NCBI GenBank assembly: GCA_965372015.1
Contig: CBDVAP010000012.1
Location: forward strand, 1 to 41,180
DNA: 41,180 nucleotides
Direction: 5' to 3'
From: JACZSB01 sp965372015
Lineage (GTDB): Bacteria; Fidelibacterota; Marinisomatia; SCGC-AAA003-L08; TS1B11
The notes beneath the pieces are model-generated. The model had not been told where the DNA came from, did not search any database, and worked only from the letters and a program-made list of their open reading frames with translations. Positions 1-7,283 of the stretch are shown piece after piece. Each line of letters starts with the position of its first letter. Position 1 is the stretch's first letter. The translations under genes were made by a program, and so were the position numbers.

Positions 1-114
1 GGGATCGTAATATTCTGCAAACGAAAAATGAAAATATGTATTCTCCGGATGCATAGCACTAGCCTCCAAATAATGAAGGTCTTCGGCATTTACTTTTTCT
101 ACCACTGAATTCAC
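1..114 (-). CDS. Possible partial CDS cut by the window edge
   Basis: An AT-rich frame runs open on the minus strand from a GTG at 114 to the window edge, giving 38 residues without a stop (beginning VNSVVEKVNAEDLHYLEAS). It follows the YD-repeat lipoprotein gene by 65 bases. The composition is protein-like, but there is no Shine-Dalgarno sequence before the GTG and a TGA lies seven codons upstream, so this may be the 5' part of a gene or a remnant. No family is recognised. Confidence 0.3.
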   Translation of the reverse strand, partial: MNSVVEKVNAEDLHYLEASAMHPENTYFHFSFAEYYDP

Positions 115-179
115 GCTATCGCTGATTCATGTCAGGTTGATTAGGGGATAACAATTTGACCATTAATCCCATAAAATAC

Positions 180-932
180 TTACGGTTGAAAGTACTCATA
201 ACGTGTAACATGATCCATTAAAGAACCGTATGGCATTATTTCATTTGATTCTTCGATTATTAAATTTCCATTATTGTCATAAGTAAAATTGATTATGCGC
301 ATTAATTCATCGATTGAATTATAAAATTCCGATTTAATTCGTAATTCGTCGGTATAGTCATGCAAAACAGATTGTATTTTCTCGTTGTTTGAAGAATAAT
401 ATGCTTCTTTAGTATTATTATTATCAGAATAACTAAAAATGATATAATTCTCTAATTCTTGTCTATGATATTTTGATTTCTTAATTAGATGTGAGTTAGC
501 ATATTCGTATTTATATGAATCAACGTAACCAGCTAGTGGGTACCATATTTCCTCGACAATCAAGTTTCCATCCGCATAAGAAAGCAAGGTCGAGTCTAAA
601 AGTATGAATCCGGTTGGAGAATTGATATTACTGTTATAATTGATTTTCTTATGCGGTTTAGAGTGAGAGTTATATTCAAAAACCACATAATTAATTAGAA
701 TCTCATAATCACCGCCAAAATAGGATATTTTGGAAAGCTTCCCGTATTCTTCGTTCTCGTACTCGTATCGAATGATTGACAGAATTTCTGTAGATTCTAA
801 TGATGAGAATATCGAGATCGTCTTTAATTTTGGATCTTCATCAAATTCCAGAAGAAATGTAGAATCACTTTCATCGTTAACACACGATGAATTCAATACT
901 AACAAAGAAAAAGCGAAAAACAACTTATTCAT
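180..932 (-). CDS. YD-repeat-like lipoprotein, function unknown
   Basis: A predicted exported lipoprotein of 250 residues. The ATG at 932 is chosen because AAGGAG sits eight bases upstream and the protein then opens with a lipoprotein signal (MNKLFFAFSLLVLNSSC), lipidated Cys at residue 17. The rest is repetitive: short blocks of the form Y-x-Y, polar turn, I/L-x-K, with a YDNNGNLI unit near the C-terminus. This resembles the YD/RHS-type repeats of many Bacteroidota surface lipoproteins. It is far richer in A+T than every other gene here: bases 421-480 contain 12 G/C of 60, against 44 of 60 for bases 2461-2520 in icd. That suggests recent acquisition. A leader of about 110 bases with palindromic GTAC-containing sites lies upstream. 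The cellular role is unknown. Confidence 0.75.
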   Translation of the reverse strand: MNKLFFAFSLLVLNSSCVNDESDSTFLLEFDEDPKLKTISIFSSLESTEILSIIRYEYENEEYGKLSKISYFGGDYEILINYVVFEYNSHSKPHKKINYNSNINSPTGFILLDSTLLSYADGNLIVEEIWYPLAGYVDSYKYEYANSHLIKKSKYHRQELENYIIFSYSDNNNTKEAYYSSNNEKIQSVLHDYTDELRIKSEFYNSIDELMRIINFTYDNNGNLIIEESNEIMPYGSLMDHVTRYEYFQP

Positions 933-972
933 CGCGATCTCCTTAAACAACTTTATGCCGCCCAACGCCAAT

Positions 973-996
973 GCCGAGACGAGGGTAATGCTCGGC
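973..996 (-). other. Leader hairpin before the lipoprotein gene
   Basis: GCCGAG at 973-978 and CTCGGC at 991-996 form a 6-bp all-but-one G:C stem with a 12-base loop, in the untranslated leader about 40 bases upstream of the lipoprotein start. No run of T follows on the minus strand, so it is not a typical intrinsic terminator. The rest of 933-1219 holds only this hairpin, the palindromes at 1046-1070 and unassigned sequence. Confidence 0.3.
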
Positions 997-1045
997 GGGT
1001 ACCCATCGATTCACAAACGACTTGTTATTTTCTCTTTGGTGTTGC

Positions 1046-1070
1046 GTACCCATTATGGGTACAAATGTAC
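1046..1070. promoter_or_regulatory. Nested palindromes, candidate operator and promoter of the AT-rich lipoprotein gene
   Basis: Bases 1046-1062 form an 8+1+8 perfect palindrome (GTACCCAT-T-ATGGGTAC). It shares its right edge with a second palindrome at 1059-1070 (GTACAAATGTAC). A third copy of the half-site GTACCCAT lies at 999-1006. On the minus strand the palindrome contains CATAAT (1052-1057), a near-consensus -10 hexamer about 120 bases before the lipoprotein start. A repressor site on that promoter is a reasonable reading. I found no convincing -35 box, so this is inference. Confidence 0.35.
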
Positions 1071-1219
1071 TCATATTAGGTGCGAGAATCAAGAGTTGGA
1101 GTCATTGGGGGAGTTGTTAAATGTCACACGGCGTTTGCCATTCAAACTCCGACAAGTGAAAATGACCATCCATTTGAGGCCCGTGCCGATCAATCATTTT
1201 TTCTTAGCGAGGAACTCCA

Positions 1220-1750
1220 TCAAAACAAAAACGGCACAAACATCCCGGTCGTCTTCATGTAAGCCGCATACTCGGCGCCAAACTTCCGTAGCATCTCCCT
1301 TTCCTCCGCCTTGGCCGTGGCAAACACAGTAACCGTAACCGCCAGGGCCAGCAGGCCGCTCATCAGGTCCGGGTGCTTGAAAAACACGCCCCAGCCGCCC
1401 GCGAGCAGGGAGCAGTACAGAGGATGGCGGATATAGCGGTATGGTCCTCGTGTCACCAGCGCGGTAGTGTTCTCGATGGGACCGTCCGGTTTGCCCACTA
1501 CCCGCAGCAGGTAAAACCCATGGATTGCTAAGTAAAGGGAGCCGGCCAACAGCAGCCACGAGACTATCTGGTGGGCGGCGAAAGGGTTTTGGAACCAGTA
1601 ATCGACGTTCACCAGCACCAGGATCAGGATGGACTCGAAGGCGAAGAAGCGGTAAAAACCGTGGGACCGGCGATCGATGAACGAGGGCCAGGAGACCCAG
1701 ACGATAGGCACGGAGAGAATCGCAAAGATGAATAGTTTAAGCAGTGTCAC
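1220..1750 (-). CDS. Isoprenylcysteine carboxyl methyltransferase-like integral membrane protein
   Basis: A 176-residue polytopic membrane protein of the ICMT/PEMT-like superfamily, which use S-adenosylmethionine to methylate membrane-associated substrates. There are about four to five hydrophobic segments (residues 1-20, 35-55, 60-80, 120-145). The family signature RGPYRYIRHPLY is at about residues 101-112, followed by a closing AKAEEREMLRKFGAEYAAY block that corresponds to the conserved E-E...L...FG..Y..Y cofactor-binding region. The substrate cannot be deduced; bacteria with such proteins rarely have prenylated proteins. The start is GTG at 1750, with GGGGAG very close by. It is the last GC-rich gene before the AT-rich tract and lies 59 bases after icd. 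Confidence 0.8.
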   Translation of the reverse strand: MTLLKLFIFAILSVPIVWVSWPSFIDRRSHGFYRFFAFESILILVLVNVDYWFQNPFAAHQIVSWLLLAGSLYLAIHGFYLLRVVGKPDGPIENTTALVTRGPYRYIRHPLYCSLLAGGWGVFFKHPDLMSGLLALAVTVTVFATAKAEEREMLRKFGAEYAAYMKTTGMFVPFLF

Positions 1751-1755
1751 TTCTC

Positions 1756-1785
1756 CCCAGCCTCAAGCCCCAAGTCTCAAGTCTC
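1756..1785. repeat. Short degenerate heptanucleotide tandem repeat
   Basis: The plus strand reads as four consecutive 7-base units: CCCAGCC (1756-1762), TCAAGCC (1763-1769), CCAAGTC (1770-1776) and TCAAGTC (1777-1783). Adjacent units differ by one to three bases. On the minus strand the array lies between icd and the ICMT-like gene, and its last unit supplies the GGGGAG ahead of the GTG start. Its function is unknown and it may be slippage-derived. Confidence 0.5.
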
Positions 1786-1809
1786 CAGTAACTTGCGTGA
1801 GGTGCCTAC

Positions 1810-3117
1810 CTACATCCCCCCCATCATCTCCGTGGCGAACTCGCTGGTCTTGAGTTTGGTGGCCCCCTCCATCAAGCGGTGGAAGTCGTAGGTCACGCGC
1901 TTAGCGTCGATGGCCTTCTCCAGCCCTTTGATGATCAGGTCGGCGGCCTCACCCCAGCCCATATAGCGCAGCATAAGTTCCCCCGATAGGATCAGCGAGC
2001 CGGGGTTGACCTGATCCTTGCCGGCGTATTTGGGGGCCGTGCCGTGGGTAGCCTCGAAGATGGCCGCGCCGGTGTCGTAGTTGATGTTGGCCCCCGGGGC
2101 GATGCCGATCCCCCCCACCTGGGCCGCCAGCGCGTCGGATAAGTAGTCGCCGTTGAGGTTCAGCGTGGCGATCACATCGAACTCATTGGCCCTGGTGAGG
2201 ATCTGCTGCAGGAAGGCATCGGCGATGGCGTCCTTGACCAGTAGCTTGCCGCTGTCCAGGGCCGTTTTCTGGGCGTTATTGGCTGCCAGCTCGCCCATAG
2301 TGGACTTGATCCGGTCGTACTCGGCCCAGGTGAATACCCGCTCGCCGAACTCCTCCTCGGCTACGTCGTAACCCCACTGCTTGAAGGCCCCCTCGGTGAA
2401 CTTCATGATGTTGCCCTTGTGCACCAGCGTGAGGTTTTTGCGTCCCTGCCCCAGGGCATGGCGCAACGCCGCCCGCACCAGACGCGCGGTGCCTTCCCGG
2501 GAGACCGGCTTGATGCCGATCCCAGTGGTCTCCGGGAAGCGAATTTTGCCATAGCGCCGGGGAAAGCGCTTCTTGAACACCTTCAGAAAAGCGGCCACAT
2601 CCTCGGACCCCGCCTGGAACTCGATGCCGGCGTAAATGTCCTCGGTGTTCTCCCGGAATATCACCATGTCCACCCGCTCGGGGTGCTTCACCGGCGACGG
2701 CACCCCCTGGTACCACTTCACCGGGCGCAGGCAAACGTACAAATCCAGTTTTTGCCGCAAGGCCACGTTGATGGAGCGAATACCACCGCCGATAGGTGTC
2801 GTCAGGGGGCCTTTGATGGCGATCAAGTATTGACGGACAGCCGCCAGAGTCTCTTCAGGCAGCCAGGTGTTGGGCCCGTAAACCTGGTTGGCTTTGTCGC
2901 CGGCGAATATTTCCAGCCAGGCGATCTTTCGTTTGCCACTGTAGGCCTTTTTCACCGCGGCGTCCAGTACCCGCACAGTAGCCCGCCAGATGTCCGGGCC
3001 GGTGCCGTCCCCCTCGATAAAAGGGATAATGGGCTTGTCCGGTACCTGCAACCCCTCGGCGGACTTGCTGATCGGCTCCCCAAAATCCGGCTTGGCGATA
3101 TGTTTAAAATCGGTCAT
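1810..3117 (-). CDS. icd: NADP-dependent isocitrate dehydrogenase
   Basis: Oxidatively decarboxylates isocitrate to 2-oxoglutarate in the TCA cycle, in the cytoplasm. The 435 residues match the long homodimeric type of Escherichia coli. Visible landmarks are the IEGDGTGPDI block at residues 34-43, the substrate loop GGGIRSINVALR with the phosphorylatable-type Ser115, the ENTEDIYAGIE motif with Tyr162, Lys234 in LVHKGNIMKF, and the NGDYLSD metal-binding region near 322-328. The coenzyme site HGTAPKYAGKDQVNPGS carries Lys363-Tyr364, equivalent to Lys344-Tyr345 that select NADP in E. coli. The ATG at 3117 has AGGGG seven bases upstream. A kinase/phosphatase partner (AceK) is not in the window. 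Confidence 0.96.
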   Translation of the reverse strand: MTDFKHIAKPDFGEPISKSAEGLQVPDKPIIPFIEGDGTGPDIWRATVRVLDAAVKKAYSGKRKIAWLEIFAGDKANQVYGPNTWLPEETLAAVRQYLIAIKGPLTTPIGGGIRSINVALRQKLDLYVCLRPVKWYQGVPSPVKHPERVDMVIFRENTEDIYAGIEFQAGSEDVAAFLKVFKKRFPRRYGKIRFPETTGIGIKPVSREGTARLVRAALRHALGQGRKNLTLVHKGNIMKFTEGAFKQWGYDVAEEEFGERVFTWAEYDRIKSTMGELAANNAQKTALDSGKLLVKDAIADAFLQQILTRANEFDVIATLNLNGDYLSDALAAQVGGIGIAPGANINYDTGAAIFEATHGTAPKYAGKDQVNPGSLILSGELMLRYMGWGEAADLIIKGLEKAIDAKRVTYDFHRLMEGATKLKTSEFATEMMGGM

Positions 3118-3147
3118 GATGGCCCCTGAATAGATTAGTTATAGGTT

Positions 3148-3468
3148 TTACTGCTTTTCGCCGCTGCTCTTGGTTTCTTTCTTATCCTTACCGGTCTCAG
3201 CGGTCTTTGTCCGCTCCCCATCTTTCTTCTTAGCCTTAACCTCAGCCTTAGCCTCTGTCTTGGCATCGCCGTCGCCCCCCTTCTTGCGGGCATAGTCGGT
3301 GATGTAGAAGCCCGAGCCCTTGAATATCAGACCGGCCCCCCCGGAGATCAGGCGGCGCAGTTTATCCTGCCCGCATTCAGGGCAGGTGGTGAGCGCGTCG
3401 GCGGTCATGCTGTGCAGCTCGTCAAAGCGATGGCCGCAGGCGTCACAAACGTAGCTGTAAGTAGGCAT
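3148..3468 (-). CDS. FmdB-family zinc ribbon protein with charged tail
   Basis: A 106-residue protein whose first part is the FmdB/CxxC_CxxC_SSSS regulatory zinc ribbon. It starts MPTYSYVCDACGHRFDEL, then has CPECG about 25 residues later and the conserved GSGFYITDYA segment. I place the start at ATG 3468 because MPTY is the family's standard beginning; GAGGAG touches the ATG and AAGGA lies further upstream. The second half is an unusual low-complexity Lys/Glu/Thr-rich extension of about 45 residues, probably disordered. The family's role is poorly defined; it was first noted near formamidase/amidase genes. It sits between pta and icd. Confidence 0.85.
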   Translation of the reverse strand: MPTYSYVCDACGHRFDELHSMTADALTTCPECGQDKLRRLISGGAGLIFKGSGFYITDYARKKGGDGDAKTEAKAEVKAKKKDGERTKTAETGKDKKETKSSGEKQ

Positions 3469-3527
3469 CTCCTCAAAAGAATCCTTACTTTCCCGGGGGA
3501 ATGTTACCGCCACCGACGCCGGGTGGG

Positions 3528-4514
3528 CTACAGCGAACTTTGCAGGGCGGCAATGGCCACCACCTGGATGATATCATCCACCGAGCATCCCCGCGAGAGA
3601 TCGTGCACCGGCCGGGCCAGCCCTTGCAGCAACGGTCCCAGGGCGGTGAAGCCCCCTAGGCGCTCGGTGAGCTTATAGCCGATGTTCCCGGCGTTCAGGT
3701 CGGGGAAGATCAGCACATTGGCCTGGCCCTGGAGCGGCGAGTTTGGGGCTTTGCGGGCACTTACAGCAGGTACCAGCGCCGTGTCCAGCTGCAGCTCCCC
3801 GTCAGCCGCCACCTGCGGCCAACGCTCCCGGAACTTGGCAGCCGCCTCCCGCACCTTATCAACCGATTCGTGCTCGGCACTGCCCTTGGTGGAGAAAGAA
3901 AGGAATGCCACCCGGGGGGTATGGCCGGTGAGCGCCTGGTGAAAGTGGTGGGCGTCGCCGGCGATTGCGGCCAGCTGCTCGGCGTCCGGGTTGGGCACCA
4001 CCGCGCAATCAGCGAATGTCAGGGGCATCTCGCCGTCGGGTGGGATCATTAGGAAAATACTGGACACCAATGACGACGTGGCCGCCACTCCCACTACCCG
4101 GATAGCGGTGCGCACTACCTCGCGGGTGGCGGTGGCGGCCCCGACCACCAGGGCGTCTGCTGCCCCGATTGCCACCAACCCGGCCCCGTAATGGATCGGG
4201 TCGCTAAAATATTCGTTCAGTTGGGCCGGATCCATCCCGGCGGCGAATTTCTTGCCCCCCACCGCTGCGATCATTTGCTCTCGGTCCGCTCCTTTACCAG
4301 GGTCGACGATATGCACGTTGGACAGATCAAGGTTGTGATCGTCAGCCAAACCTTGCATTGCCAACGGTTTCCCCAGCAGTACCACCCGGGCCAGTCCTTC
4401 CCCTGCCACCCGGGCAGCCGCCTGCACCACTCGATCGTCGTGGCCCTCAGCCAGCACCACGGTTCGATAAGCGGACGCGGCTTTCCGCCCGATGGTGCTG
4501 ATAACGTCAGTCAC
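3528..4514 (-). CDS. pta: Phosphate acetyltransferase
   Basis: Interconverts acetyl-CoA plus phosphate and acetyl phosphate plus CoA. The 328-residue length is that of the short single-domain Pta (catalytic PTA_PTB domain only, without the N-terminal DRTGG and AAA-like parts of E. coli Pta). Diagnostic blocks are SFSTKGSAEHESVDKV, DGELQLDTALVPAV and, near the C-terminus, FPDLNAGNIGYKLTERLGG followed by GPLLQGLARPVHDLSRGC. The GTG start at 4514 overlaps the coaD stop by eight bases, so the two are translationally linked. No acetate kinase gene is in the window, so the acetyl-phosphate partner reaction must be encoded elsewhere. Confidence 0.95.
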   Translation of the reverse strand: MTDVISTIGRKAASAYRTVVLAEGHDDRVVQAAARVAGEGLARVVLLGKPLAMQGLADDHNLDLSNVHIVDPGKGADREQMIAAVGGKKFAAGMDPAQLNEYFSDPIHYGAGLVAIGAADALVVGAATATREVVRTAIRVVGVAATSSLVSSIFLMIPPDGEMPLTFADCAVVPNPDAEQLAAIAGDAHHFHQALTGHTPRVAFLSFSTKGSAEHESVDKVREAAAKFRERWPQVAADGELQLDTALVPAVSARKAPNSPLQGQANVLIFPDLNAGNIGYKLTERLGGFTALGPLLQGLARPVHDLSRGCSVDDIIQVVAIAALQSSL

Positions 4515-4989
4515 CGGAATACTTCTTTTTCAAATATTTACTCACAATGGGCGGCACGAAGCCCGACACGTCCCGGCCATAGCCAGCCACCTCCCGGATC
4601 ATGGAGGAATTCAGGTAAGTGTAACGGTTGTGGGGCATCAGAAATACGGTGGCGATATCCGGCTCCATGTTCCGGTTCATCAGCGCCATCTGGAACTCCA
4701 CCTCAAAATCGGACAGCGCCCGCAGGCCGCGGATGATACCGCAGGCCCCCTGGTCCCGGGCATAGTCCACCACCAGGCCCGAGAAGTGGTCCACTTCGAC
4801 ATTGCCCAGACTACTAGTCGATTCCCGGATCATGTCCAGCCGCTCGTCAACAGTGAACAGCGGCTGCTTGGCGGGATTGACCGCGATCGTTATGATCACC
4901 TTGTCGAACAGTCCCAGGGCCCGCACCAGGACATCAACGTGGCCGTTGGTGATGGGGTCAAACGATCCGGGATAAATCACTGTTTTCAT
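4507..4989 (-). CDS. coaD: Phosphopantetheine adenylyltransferase
   Basis: Transfers AMP from ATP to 4'-phosphopantetheine, giving dephospho-CoA, the penultimate step of coenzyme A synthesis. The 160 residues are full length for the family. The nucleotidyltransferase motif GSFDPITNGHVD (T14-N-G-H17) is at the N-terminus. RGLRALSDFEVEFQMA follows in the middle, and the ATP-binding LNSSMIREVA motif is near residue 130. The ATG at 4989 overlaps the rsmD stop by four bases (ATGA). rsmD-coaD adjacency is common across bacteria and supports both calls. CoA supply fits the pta gene directly downstream. Confidence 0.96.
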   Translation of the reverse strand: MKTVIYPGSFDPITNGHVDVLVRALGLFDKVIITIAVNPAKQPLFTVDERLDMIRESTSSLGNVEVDHFSGLVVDYARDQGACGIIRGLRALSDFEVEFQMALMNRNMEPDIATVFLMPHNRYTYLNSSMIREVAGYGRDVSGFVPPIVSKYLKKKYSGD

Positions 4990-5510
4990 GGTATCTTCCG
5001 TTCGATGCAGACTTTGGTCTTACCGTAGCGCCGGGTATCGACTTCTGGCGGCGTCTCCGCCCCGCTGGACAGCTCCATCACGAAACGGCCCCCAGGCGCC
5101 AGGGCGGGTTGCACTTCGGTCGCCAACTCCTCCCAGGAAATGCTGCCGTAAGGCGGGTCGGCCAGCACTATGTCGAACCTGCGCCGGCTACCGGCCAGGA
5201 AGGCCAGTGCATCGTCCTTAATAACTTCGAACCGCGCCGCGACTTGAAAGCGGTCCAGATTGGCGGCCACCAGCCCTACCGCCCGGGAATCATCATCCAC
5301 GAATGTGACCCGGGCCGCGCCGCGGGACAACGCTTCGATTCCCAGGGCGCCGATGCCGGCGTAAAGGTCACAGACGAACAAGCCATCCCACGGCTCCAGA
5401 CGCTGAAAGATCGACTTGCGCACTCGCGCCTTGCTGGGGCGAATCCGGGGATCGGGGCTCTCCCGCAACTTTACGCCTCGAAACCGGCCTGCAATGATAA
5501 CAGTGGCGAT
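4986..5510 (-). CDS. rsmD: 16S rRNA (guanine-N2)-methyltransferase RsmD, probable ATC start
   Basis: Methylates G966 (E. coli numbering) of 16S rRNA during small-subunit assembly. The SAM-binding block DLYAGIGALGIEALSRGA and the catalytic DPPYG motif are clear. The first conventional start in frame is TTG at 5468, which would give 160 residues but cut off the family's N-terminal strand. The 14 codons before it encode ATVIIAGRFRGVK, a good match to the usual MRIIAGxxRGxxL opening. An excellent Shine-Dalgarno sequence (GGAGGA, 5522-5517) lies six bases from an ATC codon at 5510. No ATG, GTG or TTG exists upstream in this frame for a long way. I therefore set the start at ATC 5510 (174 residues); 5468 is the conservative alternative. 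The gene overlaps the PilN-like gene by about 40 bases. Confidence 0.9.
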   Translation of the reverse strand: MATVIIAGRFRGVKLRESPDPRIRPSKARVRKSIFQRLEPWDGLFVCDLYAGIGALGIEALSRGAARVTFVDDDSRAVGLVAANLDRFQVAARFEVIKDDALAFLAGSRRRFDIVLADPPYGSISWEELATEVQPALAPGGRFVMELSSGAETPPEVDTRRYGKTKVCIERKIP

Positions 5511-6358
5511 CTCGGTTCCTCCAGGATGAACAGCACCCTTAAAAGATAGGTCTCGGTGGGAGCATCTTTCTGGCGCAGCAGGCTCATGCGGTGATAGCGG
5601 GCCGGTGGGCGGTGGGTGCTCAGCGTATTCAGGTGGCCATGGATATCCCGCAGTGTGCCGCGGATAACATATTCGCCGGTGGCGTTCTTGCCGGGTACCA
5701 TCTCCACGATGTCCCCGCCGGTGGCCGTTATCTGGGCCTGCAGCGAATCGAAAAATCCGACGTAGCCATATTCGGCCGGCCGCAGGATGCCCAAGGTGTC
5801 CTCGGCTTCATAGGTCACCGACCCCAGCCAGTAGCCCGGGGCCTCCGTACCACCGGGGGCCAGCAGGTCATCCTGCCGATAACCTGCAACCATGGCATTC
5901 ATCTGGGGAAGATACTGGGACAGTTCCCAACCCCAGATACGGTAGATCAGTATACCTGCCCCGGCATCCATGAAGTCGATAGTGGCCTGGGAAGGCAGTT
6001 GTTCGATAAAAGCCGCCATGATGGCCGCGGAGGAACCCGGCACCTTAGCCGCTGACGGCAGGATTACCTCCCTGTGAGCAGGAGGCGTTATGGAAATTAC
6101 GGCCACTGCCCGGTATTGCACCCAGGCCTGGTAAGCCCAATAGGCCGCCACACCGATCAGGACCAGAATGACCAGGCGCCCCAACCGGTTGGCAAACGAT
6201 TTCCGGAGCTTTACCGGAACCGGCGGCGCCGAGGTCTTTTGGGTCCGCCCCTGCATATGACCGATAATGACCTCTTCCGTCCCCATCGGTTCCGGTCTGG
6301 GAATCACGGCTACCGCGCCCTGCAGCCCCGGCGGCTTTAAAAGGTTTATCTCAAACAT
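5471..6358 (-). CDS. PilN-like membrane protein
   Basis: A 295-residue bitopic inner-membrane protein. It opens MFEINLLKPPG, the characteristic short beginning of PilN/GspL-periplasmic-type proteins (INLLP). A basic cytoplasmic stretch follows to about residue 60, then one membrane helix (about 60-80) and a periplasmic domain. In type IV pilus and type II secretion machines PilN binds the actin-like PilM through that N-terminal tail. The PilM-like gene lies directly upstream with an 8-base overlap, which supports the pairing. The periplasmic domain is longer than in classical PilN (about 180-210 residues in total) and I do not recognise it. No pilus ATPase, secretin or PilC is in the window. 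Confidence 0.6.
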   Translation of the reverse strand: MFEINLLKPPGLQGAVAVIPRPEPMGTEEVIIGHMQGRTQKTSAPPVPVKLRKSFANRLGRLVILVLIGVAAYWAYQAWVQYRAVAVISITPPAHREVILPSAAKVPGSSAAIMAAFIEQLPSQATIDFMDAGAGILIYRIWGWELSQYLPQMNAMVAGYRQDDLLAPGGTEAPGYWLGSVTYEAEDTLGILRPAEYGYVGFFDSLQAQITATGGDIVEMVPGKNATGEYVIRGTLRDIHGHLNTLSTHRPPARYHRMSLLRQKDAPTETYLLRVLFILEEPRSPLLSLQAGFEA

Positions 6359-7256
6359 GCTTCACTGCCCACACAGCGTGGGCCAGCTCGGCGAATGCCG
6401 ATTGGTTAAAACGATTATCCGCTTCCGGCGCCTCCGGCCAGTTCCAGCGCCAGAAGGGGTTCAGCAGTGAGACACTGCTCTGCTCCCGCTCCAGGATCCG
6501 CTCCAGAAAATCCTCCGTGCCGGACCCCTGGTAGACGAATACATTCTCAACTTCCGGAAACAGGGCGTCCTGCCCCTCAGCCAACTGCTCAACGAAGGTG
6601 GCACTGGGATTCCGCAGTTTGCTCTGTCCGGTAGTGGTAATGTGATGTACCTGGCCCCCATCGCGATCCAGCAGATGCAGCGCCTGAAACTCGCCCTCCA
6701 GGATCTCCAGGAACTGATCCCTGCCATCCTCCGATACCCGCCAGAACATCCGCCGCCCTCGTTCCAGCCCCGGGACCACCTTCCGGGCGTAGTTCATTGC
6801 CGAGAAAACCCCTACTGAAAGCAGCTGCTCCTGGGTACCCACAGTGGGCAGGGCGGCACTTATCGCCCGGCGTAGTACCACCGGAAAATCGATATTGAAA
6901 TACAATCCCTGGGCGGGATCCACCGGGTATTGGAAGCTCTCGTAGAAGGGTGTGCCGCCGAACCGGCACTTCAGCATAAAGTCCAGCTGCTCCCCCACAT
7001 CCCAGGACGGGTCCACTTCCAGCACCGAGTACTTGCAGAATGAGGCGTCGATGGTGAGGTAGAGCAACGGCAACCCCTCAGCTATGTTCTGAGCGGCAAT
7101 CTGCTTGATCAGTTCGCGGACATTAGCAATATTATGGAAGCCGTCCACCGTCTGCTCCCAGGGAATAACCTGGCAGGCCAGCAGACGGACCTCGTCACCG
7201 TGGCTTTCCCAACTCAGGTACCGGACCTCGTGTTCTGAAACAGCAATGGCTAACAT
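6351..7256 (-). CDS. PilM-like actin-fold protein
   Basis: A 301-residue predicted cytoplasmic protein with no signal peptide. The layout recalls PilM/GspL-cytoplasmic actin-fold proteins. It has an N-terminal IAVSEHEVRYLSWE strand pair, a YLTIDASFCKYSVLEVDP block followed by QLDFMLKCRFGG, and a C-terminal NPFWRWNW...FAELAHAVWAVK segment like the LNPF...AVALGLA end of PilM. The phosphate-binding loops of true ATP-binding members are not convincing, so it may not bind nucleotide. Its stop overlaps the PilN-like start by eight bases. The call rests on fold-like pattern and neighbourhood, not on strong identity. Confidence 0.5.
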   Translation of the reverse strand: MLAIAVSEHEVRYLSWESHGDEVRLLACQVIPWEQTVDGFHNIANVRELIKQIAAQNIAEGLPLLYLTIDASFCKYSVLEVDPSWDVGEQLDFMLKCRFGGTPFYESFQYPVDPAQGLYFNIDFPVVLRRAISAALPTVGTQEQLLSVGVFSAMNYARKVVPGLERGRRMFWRVSEDGRDQFLEILEGEFQALHLLDRDGGQVHHITTTGQSKLRNPSATFVEQLAEGQDALFPEVENVFVYQGSGTEDFLERILEREQSSVSLLNPFWRWNWPEAPEADNRFNQSAFAELAHAVWAVKHV

Positions 7257-7283
7257 TGCGGAATCGCTATCCGGCCGGGAAAG

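Noticed and set aside
991..1070. CRISPR-like repeats from the GTACCCAT copies
   Set aside because: The repeated unit is only eight bases, spacing is irregular and there are no spacers or cas genes.
730..1332. A 200-codon plus-strand frame across the AT-rich lipoprotein, the gap and the ICMT-like gene
   Set aside because: It spans the composition boundary, is antisense to two supported genes and has no ribosome binding site or protein-family pattern.
1751..1809. Intrinsic terminator after icd
   Set aside because: The region contains the heptad repeat but no stable G:C stem followed by a T run on the minus strand.
2419..3129. A 236-codon plus-strand frame opposite icd
   Set aside because: It is entirely antisense to an unmistakable isocitrate dehydrogenase gene and has no domain features.
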